Part shown: positions 11,401 through 31,300 of the stretch, one piece after another
Position numbering within the stretch: position 1 is the stretch's first letter
How the letters are laid out: every line of letters begins with the position of its first letter
Assembly: GCF_041146795.1 (NCBI RefSeq)
Contig: NC_135179.1
Span: 26,647,047-26,711,046, forward strand
DNA from: Maylandia zebra
Lineage: Eukaryota > Chordata > Actinopteri > Cichliformes > Cichlidae
Length of the DNA: 64,000 nucleotides
Direction of reading: 5' to 3'
Position numbers and translations under genes: made by a program
The notes under the pieces: generated by a model
Databases searched by the model: none
Seen by the model: only the letters and a program-made list of their open reading frames with translations
Told to the model about the DNA's origin: nothing

Positions 11401-13400
11401 AGAGAGACGTTTCATTCTACCTACGCATGCCCTTAACCGACTTTGACAATTTTCTCTTTCTTTCATCTCTCACCTGCAGGTTCCTCTTCACCCGCTGACT
11501 GGTGATCCCGAGGAAGGACTGACATGCCCCCGTGTTGCAGAAGCAACCCGTGCGCACGTGAATATTGTACAGGTTGGCCATTCTGTCGACCTGTGAGTGA
11601 CAGAAATTATTTCACCTCCTTTACATAAACACACAATTATTAGACTGTTATGAAATAGAAGTAAATTCTGTTTTCCACATGCACCTGTGAATAGCCAATT
11701 ATCTGTCCATTTGAATCCATTAGGTTGAAGTTCAGGACTGCGCCCTGTGTGATTGGACTGTCAAACTGGCCTTCGGTGTATATGTGAGCCACTGGTCTCC
11801 CGTTGCCATGGCAAAGACTTGACAGCAGCATGTAAGTGTATCGTGCCAGGCCGAACGTGTGCTGCTGGATGTTGTGCATGCCCCCTGAAGGGAAAAAGAA
11901 ATAAACGAAGGTTGAGGGTTGTTGTTTTTAACCTGAGGCAGATTATAAACAACCCGCATACGCATCATGATTTCGCTATTAAACAGATTGAATGAATCGC
12001 CATGCTCTGGCAACAGTACCTGTGATTCTGTAAAGAGCTTCAAATGCGTGATTTAAGCCAATGATGTCCAAGAAGGACACAGTGCCATCTTCAAATCTTT
12101 ATCGGGGAGAGAGAAAACATTGCGTTTTGAATACAGATGCTCACAACAGTGAGTTCTCAGAGACTATCTGGCCTTCGATGGGCTGTAAGAATGTTTTACC
12201 TGTCAGAAATATTTGCTGCCTGCACATAATAATCTTCTCCGGAAAGGTAAGCTGCTGCTGTGCCTCCTCCAAAATAAGTCTTTTTTAGTATGTCTGCTGC
12301 GTCGTTACGGACAAGAAGCGCCCCCAGACCTGTGGGGAAGCCAAATATCTTGTAGAAAGAGATAGGAATGAAATCAGCAGGGCAGTCCTGTAGGCTTAGA
12401 GGCGAACAACTGACATAAGAGGCTGCATCGAGCAACACAAACCAGCGGCCTTGGTGGGCGCACGCTGGGTAAAGGCGTCTCGCCTGGATGCCTTTCACAT
12501 GGCTAAGGGGATACTTCCTCCCTGAGAAGTTGCTCTGTGCTGGGTAGCAGAAGAGGTGCGGTGTCTGGCAAATAACATCTTCAACTTGAGCTTCATCCTT
12601 TGCTCTGTTTTCCAATTCCTGCGGGGAGACGGGCTGGGTAACCACCCCCCGGCTAGAAGTCAGTCCTCTCATGCCAACTACAGAGGTATGGCTGTCAGTG
12701 AGGTAGCAGAAGTGACTCCCTGCTTGGCTCTCTGTGTGCGACCTCCAGGGAAAGCTCTCAGCCACTAATTTAAGAGCGGCTGTACAACCAGAAGTGAAAA
12801 TCACAGAGTACTCCTCAGGGGTGGTGTTAAAATGCTGCAATACCCTGTAAGAAAATGTTTTCACTAATTTATTCCAGCAAAGTACCAACTGAAGGAGTTG
12901 CTGGCCCATTATTAAGGCTTTTGAGAGCATGCACAGACTTTACCTGTATCTGACCCGGTCCACCGTGTCATGTGTGAGTCTGCTGCTGGGGTTGTGGCTG
13001 TGGGGGTTTCCTATTGGGGGGAAAAACAAAAAGGAGATGCTTTTAAATTTCATGGCTCAAGGAAAAATAACCACATAGCAGTAACACTTGGTGGGATTTT
13101 ATGTGACTTGTCTCACCGTACAGATTGCTTGTAATGTCCCGGCAGTAGTCCCTAAGCACAGACTCGGGATACAAAGTAGCTGCTGCATGATCCAGGTATG
13201 TTATCCCTGTTTACAACAGAGAAGCAACGGTTTACAGCCAGCGGTTCCGTCACTACAGTTGCTGCTCAGGACTGAGCACAATCATTACCTTTAATCCGCG
13301 TGAACTCCTGCTCGATCACGTCTCTGAAGTTTTCTCCATAACCGTAGCGCCCCGAGACCTGCTGAAAAGTTTCAAAAGTGCAAAGTTGGTGAAAAGCCAT
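3669..13400 (-). CDS. mocos: Molybdenum cofactor sulfurase, 15 coding exons
   Basis: MOCOS transfers sulfur from L-cysteine to the molybdenum cofactor and so activates xanthine dehydrogenase and aldehyde oxidases in the cytosol. Coding exons in transcript order: 13400-13289, 13206-13117, 13010-12944, 12844-12200, 12096-12020, 11884-11685, 11590-11474, 11379-10999, 10891-10729, 10596-10515, 10116-9992, 4477-4381, 4236-4095, 4007-3903, 3776-3669. All join in phase to 836 residues (human about 888). The N-terminal PLP-dependent cysteine desulfurase domain has SFYKIFGFPTG with the expected PLP lysine at 255, Asp229, and the RTGCFCNTGAC cysteine cluster at 410-420. The MOSC half starts near 549 (TNIYIYPIKSC) and includes LSLVNEAQYL and GHCGRCHM. 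The linker between the halves is shorter than in human. The start ATG has A at -3 and G at +4 and is the only in-frame ATG in exon 1. Intron 11 (5.5 kb) holds a hAT insertion. Donors of exons 8 and 12 are weak (GTTTGA). Confidence 0.97.
3826..3843. repeat. Short CA microsatellite in mocos intron 14
   Basis: A CA dinucleotide run, followed by imperfect CAAA/CA units to about 3860. Confidence 0.7.
4478..5362. other. mocos intron 11, part next to exon 12
   Basis: Intronic DNA between exon 12 and the hAT insertion. It is AT-rich with no recognised element. Confidence 0.6.
5474..5593. repeat. Subterminal hairpin of hAT copy 1
   Basis: Two 44-base arms (5474-5517 and 5550-5593) are imperfect reverse complements with only a few mismatches around a 32-base loop. 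Both arms carry GCTGTCTGTGTTGAGCGC or its complement. Subterminal repeats of hAT elements are often transposase-binding regions; that role is inferred here. Confidence 0.8.
5656..6024 (+). pseudogene. Broken BED-finger N-terminus of a hAT transposase
   Basis: The frame encodes a BED-type zinc finger: CWMCH (C-x2-C) before the nested insertion and AHLRRHH after it. A PESFRQPLAHDS stretch follows, typical of fish hAT transposases. The fragment is non-functional: an in-frame stop lies before the first zinc cysteines, an 80-bp insertion splits the finger, and the sequence stops at the LTR insertion. The catalytic RNase-H-like region and the C-terminal dimerisation domain are absent. Confidence 0.7.
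5800..5879. mobile_element. 80-bp nested insertion with 8-bp target duplication (copy 1)
   Basis: GTGGGAAC occurs at 5792-5799 and again at 5880-5887, flanking exactly 80 bp that begin TAGTG and end CACTA. The duplication fits the hAT target pattern nTnnnnAn. Reading across one copy of the duplication restores the spacing between the two halves of the BED finger, which confirms that this is an insertion. Confidence 0.8.
6048..6781 (-). mobile_element. Miniature LTR element (TRIM-like), copy 1
   Basis: Two direct repeats, 6048-6323 and 6492-6781, begin TGTGGCG and end CGCTACA. Only 168 bp lie between them. Read on the minus strand the order is LTR, then TGGTGTCAGAAGTGGGAT, which resembles a primer site for the 3-prime end of tRNA-Leu, then a short spacer, then a purine tract (AGGCGGGGGCTA), then LTR. 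An AATAAA lies within each LTR on that strand. The direct repeat ATAT flanks the element (6044-6047 and 6782-6785). No gag or pol sequence exists, so it is either a TRIM or a large internal deletion of a Ty3-type element. Confidence 0.8.
6782..6899 (+). repeat. hAT flank segment, first copy of an internal duplication
   Basis: The 118 bp after the LTR element recur almost exactly at 7974-8091, again directly after an LTR. This indicates an internal duplication of the block LTR plus flank. Confidence 0.75.
6900..7584. other. Unassigned block between the two LTR-containing segments
   Basis: This block is present in both hAT copies. It begins near TGTTACCGCGCC and contains a CT/CA microsatellite followed by CGCTACA at about 7297-7303, so part of it could be another solo LTR, but no target duplication was found. 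The rest has a thrice-repeated TCGGGCTA motif (about 7377-7440). No coding domain is recognised. Confidence 0.4.
7241..7287. repeat. CA microsatellite inside hAT copy 1
   Basis: About 23 CA units preceded by a short CT run. The matching tract in copy 2 is much shorter (about 9 units), so it has changed length since the copies separated. Confidence 0.9.
7585..8091 (-). mobile_element. Third LTR with partial internal sequence, copy 1
   Basis: Sequence from about 7585 matches the internal part of the miniature LTR element, including the tRNA-Leu-type primer site. An LTR at 7695-7973 and the same 118-bp flank follow. The second LTR and the purine tract are missing. This is best explained by duplication of an internal segment of the composite, not by a separate insertion. 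Confidence 0.7.
8293..8431. repeat. Compound TA/CA microsatellite
   Basis: Mixed ATATAC units pass into a pure CA run ending near 8431. It abuts the 3-prime end of hAT copy 1. All long open frames here are low-complexity artefacts. Confidence 0.9.
8432..9991. other. mocos intron 11, part next to exon 11
   Basis: Unique-looking intronic DNA with no recognised element. Open frames overlapping exon 11 are shadows of the gene. Confidence 0.5.
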
Positions 13401-13740
13401 TATGACAATTGTTCCGCCGAACAAAGGTAACACAAAACACAGCGGGACTGCTCCTGCTTCAGATATTTCAAACGCAGTCCTTATCACTGCGTAGGTTACT
13501 GATCGACTCTGCTAGAGTGTAAAGTCCGGCGGACAGCAGCTGAGCTTTTGTAGTCCTCGTCCATTTGTAGTCCCTGTGCGTAAGACCGGCCGACCCAGCA
13601 GATGTTGGTGTTACTTTACCTCGGTGTAATGACTATTTATTTATTTACTGCTAGGAAGACGGAAGACGGAAGAGAGCACCAAAACATGCTGCTCCTTGGA
13701 CCAATCAAAACTGTTGTAGCTGCACTGCGGTCACGTGGAA
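13401..13740 (-). promoter_or_regulatory. mocos: Candidate mocos promoter and 5-prime UTR
   Basis: This lies directly upstream of the mocos start on the minus strand. It is CpG-richer than its surroundings (about 13500-13600). A CCAAT motif is at 13701-13705 and a CACGTG E-box at 13732-13737 (USF/TFE type). No TATA box is evident. The transcription start is not determined. Confidence 0.45.
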
Positions 13741-16700
13741 AAAAAAAAAATCTCAACCTTCGCTTTTGGCCAATTTTTGTAGAAGAGCATCAGATAAACG
13801 GTTGGCAATCTTAAAAATGTTTAGCTTAGAGAAAAAAAAGTCCTTAAAAATGTACACTGGTTTTTAATATAGGTTAGTTGAATCTTGTAAGCTTATTGGG
13901 AGGCCAGGTATTCTTTGTGAATGTGATTAACGATAAGTGAGAGTCATGCAGTTTTAAGTCTATCTACCTTAAAAAATGTTCTTTTATATTGTGTAATTTT
14001 ATGTGTTTTTACTGTAAAACAGATGGTGCTGTGGGATATAAAACCAAAAGTTGGGACACAGTATATTTCCTTACATCAACATTTCTTAATTATCAGATGA
14101 AATATATATTTTTAACACATTCCAAAGGGGGCGCTGGCTGTAGAAATACATGCATTATGCACGTACATATGTTTCTGGCAGCTGATGAGAGATCTGCACT
14201 GACACATAATCTATAGCTGTCATTTTCATATATGGGGCATCCATCAGATTTTTGAGTGCGTTGTGTCCGCCCAGCAGACATGAAAGGTTCACAGGTGCTA
14301 AGCACATATATACATTTAAATAATATCATGAGCATGAACTGTGTATTCATCCTGTACAGGCATTTAAATTCCTTCCAAGACATCTGAAATCACTGCTTTG
14401 AGTAACAAGCATGAGAAATTGCTTCTCAGTACCTCTTACATATCATCCGACTCCTAGCCTCGCTGGCTAACAGGGTGCAGAAACGAGGGCATTAATCAGA
14501 AGTGACTGATTAAAAATATTGATTAGTTCACAATAATACTGTGTGATGATTAAGATGTGCTAGCTATAGAGCTAGAAAGCCACAGAAAATCATGCAAGGG
14601 CAGTGTGTATATTTTATCCTTTATCTAGTTTTTCCCATTTGGGTAACCACTACATGTACTCTGCTTTCATTAACTGTAACTGATTACACCAGCAGGTCTA
14701 AGTAATCACTTCACTGTAATCCAATTACATCTAATCCCTGACTTTTTAATCTAGTTGACAGACAAGGTACATGAAGGAGAAGAAATTAGTCACAAGTGAT
14801 TGGCATGAAATGCCAGATCATCTCATGGTCTCTGAAAGGATAGAAATAGCTGTCACATGCTATGCCCTTGAATGCTTTGATGCTCCTCTTGTGCTTCTGA
14901 TTCTACTTGCAGTTTGGACACAAAGAGACACCCTGTTGAACCTGTTTTGTTATAACTGGATAAAACTTTGCTTACTTTTACTGCTTAACCTCTAACCTTG
15001 TCTTAACTCTGAAATAAAGGCCTCCTAAAAAGTGAAGCGAGTCAAATCAAGTCAGTATCGAGACTTATAAAGACAGCCTTCCTTCTTCTGTTCTCACGAG
15101 GTAAAATCTTTTAATCATAGAGGTGCAACTTGGAGGCTGAATTGAAATCATAGCTGAGAAGGGAATGTCTGCTTACACGTCTGATAGACGGCCATGAGAC
15201 TCGCAGCAGCCATCATTGTCTCCGTGCAACGCACTGAATAGTAATTAAATATGCCACTTATGCTTCACTGATTCATTTCCTTCACAAATTTGGGTCTCAG
15301 CTGAATACATTTTTTCTGTGCAGAAGGGCTGTATTGTATCCAGTATGGCCTCATTACAAGGGCAGAAGGGCTTGTTGTGGGGGAGGGCAGAGGCCGTATG
15401 AAGGGGGGTGGGCAAAGCCCCCCACGAAGACATTGTGCTTAACATCACTAAATACCTCAAACGCCACATTGTCCTTTCCACCCCTCAATTAGTCAAGTTC
15501 CTTGTAAGAAAGCACAGATTTCTTACAAGGAGATTTATTTTTAGAGAAAATCCTGCCCTGTGCTGGCAGGAAGCTCTCAGAAAATCTAATGAAAAACACA
15601 GCAGTCATGCAGAGCCGTTAGACACGAACCAACATCGGTTAACAAAGCTTCTCTTCACCATCTCACTGTGCTTTTTTGATGACTGCAAAAGGCTAGACCT
15701 TCCTGGGTCTTTTTGTTGTGGTGTAACTGTAGCTGGTTCTATCTTTGCTGGACACTGTCCAGCCGGAGAGCCTCTTTGCCCTGCCCTTAGGCCTCTTCAG
15801 CTAGTGGAACTCCATGCGGAGGAACGCCTCTTTGGTGACTGTGACAGGGAGAATTAGGCAAGAGATGCGGGTTCACTTGCCCTGCGTAGGGGCTTATCTT
15901 GGGCTAAGCTGAGGGACTAATAGCAAAGCCAGCCTCCGCTCCAGCCGGTCTGAGGGCACAGGGAGCCATCTGTCCACTCTGTGGATAACTGACAACAAAG
16001 GGTCATACGTTGAGCACGGACTACAAACTAAAGCGCCATTCTTTTTGAATACCAGAAATAAGAGCACGGAAGCAGTATTTTGTATATAAGGTCAGTACTT
16101 TAAACCACTCATTCTTGATGCATTACAGGCCTCGCACTGGGCTTCAAATGCAAGCTGGTGATTGTTCACTGAAGAGAATTTGTTGGGAACATTGTTGCAT
16201 ACAACAGTAACTTTGGGGTTTAGCCAGAAAGAAAGCTGAAGTTGTTGGTTGTGGACTTTTAATGGAAGCTGAGTAATGAGAGGCTTTGTTTTAATGCACT
16301 ACTCCTGACTCCCATTAGGCTGAGATAATTTGAGCTGCTTGTTTTTCCTGTACTCTGTGCTGTGCTGTAAATGCATTTTGTTGCACCGTTCCCCTAAGAG
16401 ATAGTTTGGGCTTGAATTAATTAACACATTAAGCCAGACATGTGATGAATCTCCAATACTGGAGGCTTTGTGTTGATGGAGGAATGCCACACTGAGAGGA
16501 CTCACACTTATATACTGATATGTGGTGGCTCACAAAATAGCTATAAATAGCCATTGCTCGAGATTTTTAAGAAGCGAATGCTGTTGGCTTGTTGTGATAA
16601 GCGAGATAAGTAATTTGAAACATTGTCTTTTAAGAGCATTGCTCCTAAACTGGAGAACAATTGCAAGTCATAATCTCCTGAAATGCTGTAATTTTATCAG

Positions 16701-17524
16701 TACTGTTTCAATTTCAAAATGTTCTATCATTCTTCGTCTTAGCCTCCAAACTTGAATATATTTTCATACGAAATCCTTCAAGTAATCCACTTAGACATTG
16801 TTCTCCATTTCCCCCGAGGGATAATACCCTGTTTTTATTGTCTGAAGCACACTTCTGGCTGCCTGTTCCCGGAGCTGAGTTCCTGTAGATTATCTGTTTT
16901 ATCATGTATACTCTGTGGGTGCTGTTGTGCACCAGCGTTTTGTTCGGGAAGTCTTGAGTGGGTGCCTGCATGCTAGAGGTGACAGAAATAGGTCAAAAGG
17001 GTCTTAGCATTAGCTAAACAAATCCCGGCCTATAGGATTAGACAGAGATGTTTCGCTTTATTCGATGTATTCACAGGAACGTTATAATGATGCACAGAGG
17101 AGAGAATAGCTGCGCTTCTTGTTAGCAGAAAGACACCCTCCACTTATTCAAGATATTGGTTGGATTAAGGCCTTTAGCCCAGTCTGGTATTATCAACACT
17201 GGAATGTGCTAGAACAATACCATATTGTAAGCTTCTCGCTGCTGCTGGGAAACCCCGTTTTTGTTTGCTTGTCATCACACTGATATTACCAACATTTTAA
17301 CTGGATACCTCCTGAATGAATTTTGTTGTTAGTGCTAGCATGTCTTAATCAAACCCACACAATCACGCTGTTCTTCTTTTTTCTAGGTGTGGAATGGCGG
17401 CACAGAGTACTGTATTTATTGGTTTGTGTGAGTATAAAAGCTGGGATCTATGGGAAGGTCATAAAAATGACACTTTTTGTGAAACACTTGGCATTGAAGG
17501 GTTATCCATCTGTACATATGTATG
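13741..17524. other. Intergenic DNA between mocos and pcbp4
   Basis: No gene is recognised. Open frames here, including 149 codons at 15408-15857, show no family motifs. Non-coding first exons of pcbp4 could lie in this interval but cannot be placed by eye. Confidence 0.4.
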
Positions 17525-17650
17525 AGGCCACAGCCTGTTAGCTTAGCCTGTTTCAGTCCAAAGGTCACTAAATCCTTGACTGGGTTCAACAGCTCCTGGA
17601 GAGCTCCACTGTTTGCCTGCCAACTGGCTGAGCCAGTGAAGGAGGCAGGC
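17525..17650. repeat. Fragment of a dispersed teleost repeat
   Basis: The phrase CCTGTTAGCTTAGCCTG followed by GTCCAAAGGTCACTAAATCC resembles a common fish repeat. A related, differently preserved fragment lies at 27880-28060. Family name not assigned; recognition is from memory. Confidence 0.35.
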
Positions 17651-17794
17651 AGATAAACCATAGTGTATTGTTTTTGTGATTCATTCTGTTATTGATTAAA
17701 CAAAGATGCAGAATTGTGTCTTCATGCTAAACTAAGCTGACTGGCTAGAACCCTACTTCATGAAGACAAAGGAATAGTGTCAATCTTCTCATCC

Positions 17795-18041
17795 TAGGGG
17801 CGTAATTTCCACGGGGGTTACGACCCCCCCAATAATCAGACCCTACCAATATAACCCCCCTAATAAAATTATGAATTATTTTGCATAAATAGGCCGTTAA
17901 TGTCTTTACTCATTTCAAGTATTACCAGCAAAATAGTTGCACGTTTAAACATCTGGGAATTTATGCAGATTTATTTATTTATTTAGACAGAGATCTTGAC
18001 CCCCCCCCCCCCCCGATGTTCAGCACAATGTTACGCCAATG
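17795..18041. mobile_element. Small MITE-like element with a poly-C tract
   Basis: A 247-bp segment is flanked by TCTCATCC at 17787-17794 and 18042-18049. It begins TAGGGGCGTAA and ends TTACGCCAATG, so the inner seven bases of the ends (GGCGTAA) are inverted repeats, while the outermost bases differ. A run of 15 C lies at 18000-18014. Eight-base duplication and TAGGGG-like ends suggest a hAT derivative, but the duplication does not fit the usual nTnnnnAn pattern. Confidence 0.5.
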
Positions 18042-18049
18042 TCTCATCC

Positions 18050-18770
18050 AACTCTTTATTAAAAAGTTAACAAGTGTACAATACTAAACAAAAGTCCTGA
18101 TTAACCCCTCATTTCTGTATATTTTTATATCAAAGTGGAAAACGGATGCAGTGCCTTAGTTAAACGATAGATGGAAATACAGTAGACGAAGCAAACCTGA
18201 CCACCTTTATTCTTCAACACAGCCTGAACTCTTTTAGACAAGCTTTCTTGTAATTTTTCTAAGTAGTCTTCAGCAATACTTCTCCTCCATTCAAAGCTCT
18301 TATTTAGATGTTGGCTGGCTTTTCTTCTTTTCTCTGTCGAGATGATCCCACAGTATCAGAGACGTTGATGACCAGGCTATAGGGAGACCAATACATGACT
18401 GATAGTGTTCCATTGTGCTTTTACTGCATTGGCAGTGTTTTTTTGGATCAATGTCATGCTGAAAAATGATATTGCTGCCCATCTGACGCATGGTGGGTGG
18501 AAATCTGACATCTCCAACACCACTGGCTAAAAAATACAGCCCCAAACAATGACAGAGCACCCACTATGTTTTACAGATGGCTGTAGACACTCACTGTTGT
18601 ACCTCTGTCTGTGATGTACGTCTTCCTCATTTCATAAGACCTGATACTTTTGACTTTTTGTATAGTTCTTAAGTAATTCGGCCTCAGCCTTTTCTCCCTG
18701 TTTACTTTCCTTAAGAATGGCTTCTTCACAGCCACCTGTCCACTAAAAACATTTTTTTGACAAAGTCTTT
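18050..18770 (-). mobile_element. Decayed Tc1-type transposase
   Basis: Read on the minus strand, pieces in several frames match the order of a Tc1 transposase: FLRKVNREKRLR, a TVSVYSH stretch, LFGAVFF, a DIDPKKH stretch standing for the second catalytic Asp region, LWDHLDREKKKSQPTS standing for the region with the last acidic residue, then the C-terminal end. Multiple stops and frameshifts make it inactive. Terminal repeats were not identified. Confidence 0.65.
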
Positions 18771-20304
18771 TTATGATATTTTGGTATATGTGTATTATAT
18801 TTTATGTTTCCTCATACATAACAACATACAATATGGAGTATATGAATGAAAATAAGAGAACAACTAAAACTAGCTTTTAAGTGAGAAGCAGCCAGTATTT
18901 AAAACACCTTCAGAAATCCTGGAGAACTATTGGTCAAACTCAATAAGTAAAGTTTGGCTCCTTGGATGCAAAATATAAAGAAATGAGAGATGGTTGTCAT
19001 TAGGCATACTGTTAAAACGAGTAGGATTGACTTTAACTGCAGATTAACTGGGAGTACTTCATGCATGCTCGCCAACAGCAAGCCACTATAGCCAGTATAT
19101 TCCTGCTTTTTCTGACATGACCAAGATTTCAGCTGAAGCAAATCTATCATTTGCAAAAAGGTTTTAGATAATGTCTCACATGTGAGTGATTACTAAGTTA
19201 GTCCACAATCACATCAATCTCTTGTTAAATTACTTTTTTTTCTCCATTTAGATTATCTTGTTTATTAGCTACAAACTCTCCATTGTGCCCAGCGTTAAAA
19301 GTAAATAGAAAAATCACTTCTCAGCAGAACCATGATGATCTAATGAACACTGCGACCATGGCGCTTTATAGACTTGAAGTCGTCTCTCTGTCTGTTACGG
19401 TGCAATAAGCTGGCCGTCCTTCACTGCATCGAGACATTCTTTATTTGTTCTACAAATACAAAGAATTGGATACGCGGCCACAGCAGAGTCGACATTGTGT
19501 GGTGTCAGTGTGATATTAAGAGACACGTCTCTCTCTCTGTCTCGTTCTCACACAAACAGACACACACATCAATTGATCCTCAGGCCTCCCCAGCACAAGT
19601 AGCTTCCTTTATATCTTATCTTCTCCAAGAGAGTCACACAACTTGTATTTAGCCGGAACTAAAGACACAGTCCCATGTGAAGATTGCACGCAGCGATAGG
19701 CTTATCTTCCCCCGCTCACAACTACATGATCAGAAGACAAGCAACAATGGTCCATGACTCTTCAGAGAGCATCATTTAAGTTAAAAATCCCCCAAAAGGG
19801 TACGTGGCTCCGTAAAGCAACATAAAAGTGAGTGTTCCATCTTTGGAGAATTTTCCACTTACTCAACGTTTATCCTCGTTAAGGTAATAATCCATAACAA
19901 TTTCAGATGGAGGTCTACTTCATCTGTGCCACAGATGGATTCCACAGTGGTAATGCAGCTTACACGCACTTCATGAAAGCTTTTAACATTTATTTTGCCA
20001 GAAAGGTCTTTCCAGCTGAATCTTGTTGAGGAAAAGAAATGATGCATATTTCAGGCCGCTCTGGGAATTTAGCTGTAAACAGAAGAACAGGGTAGTTAGC
20101 ACGAGTAGTGAGGATAACCCAAAAATCACAGGTTTGCTGGAAATTCAGAATAAAAAGATAAAAAGCAGCAGTACCCGATGGAGGCCTGAATGAGACCCTG
20201 TGCATAAATAGTCAAATGTTACAGCGGTAATGTTCACTTCAGCCTGCATGCATTCAGTTTACATGTTATTTCCTGACTACCTGACTATTTCTCGATCCTT
20301 GCAG
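18771..20304. other. Sequence upstream of the pcbp4 start exon
   Basis: No gene is recognised. The exon holding the pcbp4 ATG begins after an acceptor (TCCTTGCAG) at 20304, so at least one non-coding exon must lie upstream of 20305, here or farther away. Confidence 0.4.
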
Positions 20305-20335
20305 AGTGTTTTACTTTACATCTGGGAAAACGAGA

Positions 20336-30480
<10,145 letters not shown>

Positions 30481-31300
30481 CACCTGCTTTTGAGCCCAGG
30501 CATCGTAGCCGACCGATAGGACCTAATTAAAAAGGATGGCAAGTATATAGGCCTAAAATCGGCTTACACCAGTGTGTAAGTTTTCCCCGTGTAACATTTG
30601 TTCCCCATAAATCAGGATGACATTAGACAGAGGCAGAAAGGCTGGCAGTATCAAAACATGTTCTCGTTAATTAAATGAGGCAGTAGAGGTGCATATTAAG
30701 TCAGTATTATCTCATGGACATGTATAACAATTAATGTGGGTAACTCAGGCTTGTATTCATAAAAAAGCTATTTTTCAAATGGATTTGTGTTCCAGAGCTT
30801 TATACGAAGACTTATCCCGATGCAATTATTGACTTACCGTAGTTTTCTGTCTGTGTGACTAGTTTTTCCTAGAAAATGTCAACTAGCAATAAAAGATGTG
30901 GTGCTTTTGTTGGCAGCAGGCTGTTAAACCTTTGGTTTTTCACTGTAGAAGTTAAGTGTTTTTTTTTTTTTGTTTTTTTTAAACAAGGATTGTTCCACTC
31001 TTCTGTCATATTCCCCTCCCTCTCTTTCACTATAGGCTCTCATCAGTGCTAACAGGCTTGGGTGTTCTGTAGTAGCGTTGCACTGTTGCAGTTCTGATGG
31101 GATTATCTTAAAGCCACATTGGATTCTAGTGGATTTCACCCTACACAGTAATCATGTAAAGCAGGGACTGGCCTGACTAACTCTCGCTCGCTCGTACCGT
31201 ACACCGGCTTGTTTCTTGTTTATTCTCCAGCCTCGGCGAGTGGGGGAAGGCTTCGACTTGTTTCATCCGAAACGGGGTGCTGATCAGTTATTTAAATAAA
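30481..31300 (+). other. pcbp4: Probable pcbp4 3-prime UTR
   Basis: Sequence after the stop codon. Candidate poly(A) signals AATAAA are at 30888-30893 and 31295-31300, with another at 31412-31417. Which is used cannot be told from sequence. Confidence 0.45.

Noticed and set aside
14124..14140. CTCF-like motif AAGGGGGCGCTGG
   Set aside because: The first half of the consensus does not fit, so the match is too weak to report as a site.
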